Made by a program: the position numbers and the translations under genes. Under the pieces are notes generated by a model, which worked only from the letters and a program-made list of their open reading frames with translations, was not told where the DNA came from and made no database searches. This document shows, in pieces, positions 61,967-64,000 of a DNA stretch of 64,000 nt. Each line of letters begins with the position of its first letter. Position 1 is the first letter of the stretch. This DNA comes from Saprospiraceae bacterium (GTDB taxonomy: Bacteria; Bacteroidota; Bacteroidia; Chitinophagales; Saprospiraceae): the NCBI GenBank assembly GCA_016717105.1, contig JADKGF010000015.1, positions 62,001 through 126,000 on the forward strand, in the 5' to 3' direction.

Positions 61967-63631
61967 ATGAACAATAATTTTTTCTATTTATTAATCGCAT
62001 TTTTATTCTTAATCTACCTTCCAATCGCACAAGGTCAAGACACTTTGACTGTGGAGCCATTTACACAAGATGGAGAATTGAATTTGGTCAGAACAATACT
62101 TGGGGACACATCTGAAAATGGTCAAAGAGCCAATTTACAAAGAGTATACCGCCTGAAAAGGGGCGCAATTTATCTAATGGATCAAACAATATTTGCGGAT
62201 TTTCCTATAAGAATGGTTTCAGAAAATGATCCTTCAAAGCGACCTGCTATGCTCGTCAGAGGTAAGTTTGCCACAGGTGACCCTATAAAAACATTTTTTA
62301 CTTTTACGAAAGATGGACTTGAACACAGTTTTTCTGATATTATATTTAATGGCGTGGACGAAGAGAGGCAATATATGGCGCAGTGGAACAGGGGATTGAA
62401 AATTTCGGGATCAAATATTTCGCTGACATTACAAAAATGTATCATGAATGCTTGGGCTGGCCTTTTTTTGGAGATAACCGGTGATGACGCTTCTCTGTAT
62501 ATACGAGATAGCAAATGGAGAAATGGAGTAGGCTCACAGGCACCACCATGGGGCGCACAGCAAACCGTTTTTTTTGCTAAGTATATCAAAAATCTTATAG
62601 TAACTAATAATACTTTTTTTAATACAGGTGGCTTTTGGTTATTTCAAGAGGATGGTATCGCTGAAAATGTAATAGTAGAACATAATACGCTTTTTACATC
62701 CGCTATAGATTTGCATAGAATGCGTGATTTGGTAAATGCAAAATTTAGAAGTAACATTTACTATGGTACGCACGCTTATGGTCAATCCCCTTCAGAATTG
62801 GCCGCAGCTTGGTTTGATAAAGATAAACAAGTGATTTCTATGTTTTCTATTGACACCACAGGATCTGATCTCTTAAAATCAAAGAGCTTGAAAGAATCGG
62901 ATAAAAAAATCACATGTTCCCACAATGTATATTTTTCACCCAAAATTATGACAGATTGGTGGAGTGCTAATCCAACGCTTAATAAACCTATTTGGATGCA
63001 TTCGCGCACCCAGAATATGTTCAATGATAATAGTACTTACCCATATCTTGTAGAAATGGAAAACAGCAATCAGAATCCAAATTTTGTTGATACACAAATG
63101 GAAAATTGGGTAGTAACAGAACTCATAAAATACTGTGATAATACACGTAAAAGTAAACCACTCTCTAACAGAAATTACGATGTCTTTAAAGGAATACAGG
63201 ATGTGTTAATGGTGCCATGGCCACTGCCCGAAAATTTGGTATATACCAATGCTGAAATGTTGGTTGGTGGTCATGATGGTTTACCTGTTGGTGATCTCAA
63301 TTGGTATCCTGACCAGCGTAAACTTTATCAAGAAACAATGGTCAATGTTTCAGACACAGGGATTGCCGAGAATTTGGATATGATTCAATCTATCACACCA
63401 AATCCGTCCAATGATAGAATTTTAGTGGCATTTAATGAAGATATATTTAAAAAAGAAAGTGACATTTTGATTATAAATTCAGAAGGTAAAACAATTTGGC
63501 GTAGTTCTATTAATTTAAACTCAACTTTTGAACCAATTCATATTGATATTACGAGTTTTAATGCTGGAGTCTATTATTTAAGAGTAGAAACAAAAAATGG
63601 TACTGAAACCAAAAAATTTGTAAAACTTTAA
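61967..63631 (+). CDS. Beta-helix T9SS protein paired with second TonB receptor
   Basis: 554 residues, intact frame. Signal peptide NNNFFYLLIAFLFLIYLPIAQG, then DGELNLVRTILGDTSENGQRANLQRVYRLKRGAIYLMDQ, which matches the paralog at 42308. Beta-helix strands follow (NISLTLQKCIMNAW, ASLYIRDSKW, NLIVTNNTFFNTGGF, NVIVEHNTLFTS, AKFRSNIYYGTHAYG), then GLPVGDLNWYPDQRK and a type A sorting domain (SITPNPSNDRILVAF ... TKKFVKL). It begins 12 bp after the receptor and ends 27 bp before another secreted protein. Probably a surface glycan-binding or modifying partner of the receptor. The intact frame supports the reconstruction of its broken paralog. Confidence 0.82.
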   Translation: MNNNFFYLLIAFLFLIYLPIAQGQDTLTVEPFTQDGELNLVRTILGDTSENGQRANLQRVYRLKRGAIYLMDQTIFADFPIRMVSENDPSKRPAMLVRGKFATGDPIKTFFTFTKDGLEHSFSDIIFNGVDEERQYMAQWNRGLKISGSNISLTLQKCIMNAWAGLFLEITGDDASLYIRDSKWRNGVGSQAPPWGAQQTVFFAKYIKNLIVTNNTFFNTGGFWLFQEDGIAENVIVEHNTLFTSAIDLHRMRDLVNAKFRSNIYYGTHAYGQSPSELAAAWFDKDKQVISMFSIDTTGSDLLKSKSLKESDKKITCSHNVYFSPKIMTDWWSANPTLNKPIWMHSRTQNMFNDNSTYPYLVEMENSNQNPNFVDTQMENWVVTELIKYCDNTRKSKPLSNRNYDVFKGIQDVLMVPWPLPENLVYTNAEMLVGGHDGLPVGDLNWYPDQRKLYQETMVNVSDTGIAENLDMIQSITPNPSNDRILVAFNEDIFKKESDILIINSEGKTIWRSSINLNSTFEPIHIDITSFNAGVYYLRVETKNGTETKKFVKL

Positions 63632-63657
63632 TTTTTTAAAACATTAAATATTTAAGA

Positions 63658-64000
63658 ATGATGAAATCTTTTTTACAAAAATTTAATCTTTTGCTAATGC
63701 TGTTTATTTTCAGTTTTAGCTCTTATGGACAAACAAAGGTCGAAAGTTATTCTGAAAACTTCAGTGCAACTATAAACTTAGACTTATGGCGACCAAACAA
63801 AATAGCGCATGCTGATGGGCGCGCAGCATTTGAGACCAGTCAAGTAAGTGGTGTATTAAGATCAGTGGTTGATCAAGTGAACTTTTATGATGGTCAACTC
63901 CTGAACTTTACAGCCAATGAAAATATCATCATCGATATGAGTGGCAATCCATACGTCACTTTTGATGTAAAAGTACAGCCAGGTGCCGCATATTTGACCA
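63658..64000 (+). CDS. Secreted protein, unknown, 3'-truncated by window edge
   Basis: An open frame from ATG 63658 runs off the right edge (114 codons seen). The signal peptide reads MMKSFLQKFNLLLMLFIFSF followed by SSYGQ. The mature start has ENFSATINLDLWRPNK, LRSVVDQVNFYDGQLLNF and NPYVTFDVKVQPGAAYL, a beta-rich pattern reminiscent of jelly-roll binding domains (DLWRPN, VTFDVKVQP). It lies 27 bp after the beta-helix gene and is probably in the same operon. No further function can be given from this fragment. Confidence 0.75.
   Translation, partial: MMKSFLQKFNLLLMLFIFSFSSYGQTKVESYSENFSATINLDLWRPNKIAHADGRAAFETSQVSGVLRSVVDQVNFYDGQLLNFTANENIIIDMSGNPYVTFDVKVQPGAAYLT

Overview
The window looks like chromosomal DNA of a polysaccharide-degrading member of the Bacteroidota, most likely of the Saprospiria/Saprospiraceae type. 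The evidence is AT-rich DNA, absence of obvious Shine-Dalgarno sites, one promoter of the Bacteroidota form (TTTG, 19 nt, TAnnTTTG), Bacteroidota lipoprotein signals, type IX secretion (T9SS) sorting domains of both type A and type B, TonB-dependent receptors and very large repeat-rich surface proteins. The taxon is an inference from gene content. No rRNA, tRNA or CRISPR array was seen.

Layout. (1) About 1-12.5 kb, plus strand: a beta-1,3-glucan (laminarin-type) utilisation locus. It holds a 5'-truncated glycoside hydrolase fused to a probable outer-membrane beta-barrel, a surface lipoprotein with glucan-binding-like modules, a GH16 lipoprotein, a GH149/GH161-like beta-glucan phosphorylase, a GPH-family sugar symporter, and a secreted T9SS protein made only of four 171-residue copies of the same module. 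(2) 12.8-25.3 kb, plus strand: two large surface proteins. One is a 21-repeat Cys/Asp-rich protein with a type B sorting domain. The other is a ~2,900-residue protein with three 177-residue repeats, one copy of the glucan-locus module, Ig-like domains, a C-type lectin domain, a dockerin-like segment, a cohesin-like domain and a type A sorting domain. (3) 25.4-25.9 kb: non-coding DNA with a faint transposase relic. (4) 25.9-39.0 kb, minus strand: a ten-gene unsaturated-uronate operon (two beta-helix proteins, a LacI regulator, KduI, an acetylesterase, a DUF4861-like protein, KduD, KDG kinase, KDPG aldolase, an ExuT-like transporter). (5) 39.4-54.3 kb, plus strand: a TonB-dependent receptor, a beta-helix T9SS protein, a GH78-like rhamnosidase, an Asp-rich protein, then a complete L-rhamnose phosphorylative pathway ending in an FMN lactate dehydrogenase. 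(6) 54.4-58.8 kb, minus strand: an esterase, RhaT, an aldo/keto reductase, a creatininase-like protein and a PhyH dioxygenase. (7) 59.0-64.0 kb, plus strand: a second receptor/beta-helix pair and the start of another secreted protein.

Sections 4-7 read as one regulon for a polymer containing L-rhamnose and uronic acid. Rhamnogalacturonan-like pectin fits best because no sulfatase is present, but ulvan-like or bacterial polymers are possible. A palindrome CAAACGTTTG of LacI-family type lies in both divergent promoter regions (39.09-39.37 kb and 58.94 kb) and once more inside the start of the second receptor, tying these operons to the LacI protein encoded at 35.2 kb.

At least fifteen single-base indels, most in A or T homopolymers, split otherwise intact genes. 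One pair can be proved against a neighbouring internal repeat (529 against 531 bp). I therefore annotate broken genes as whole CDSs with frameshifts and treat them as probable assembly errors, not pseudogenes.
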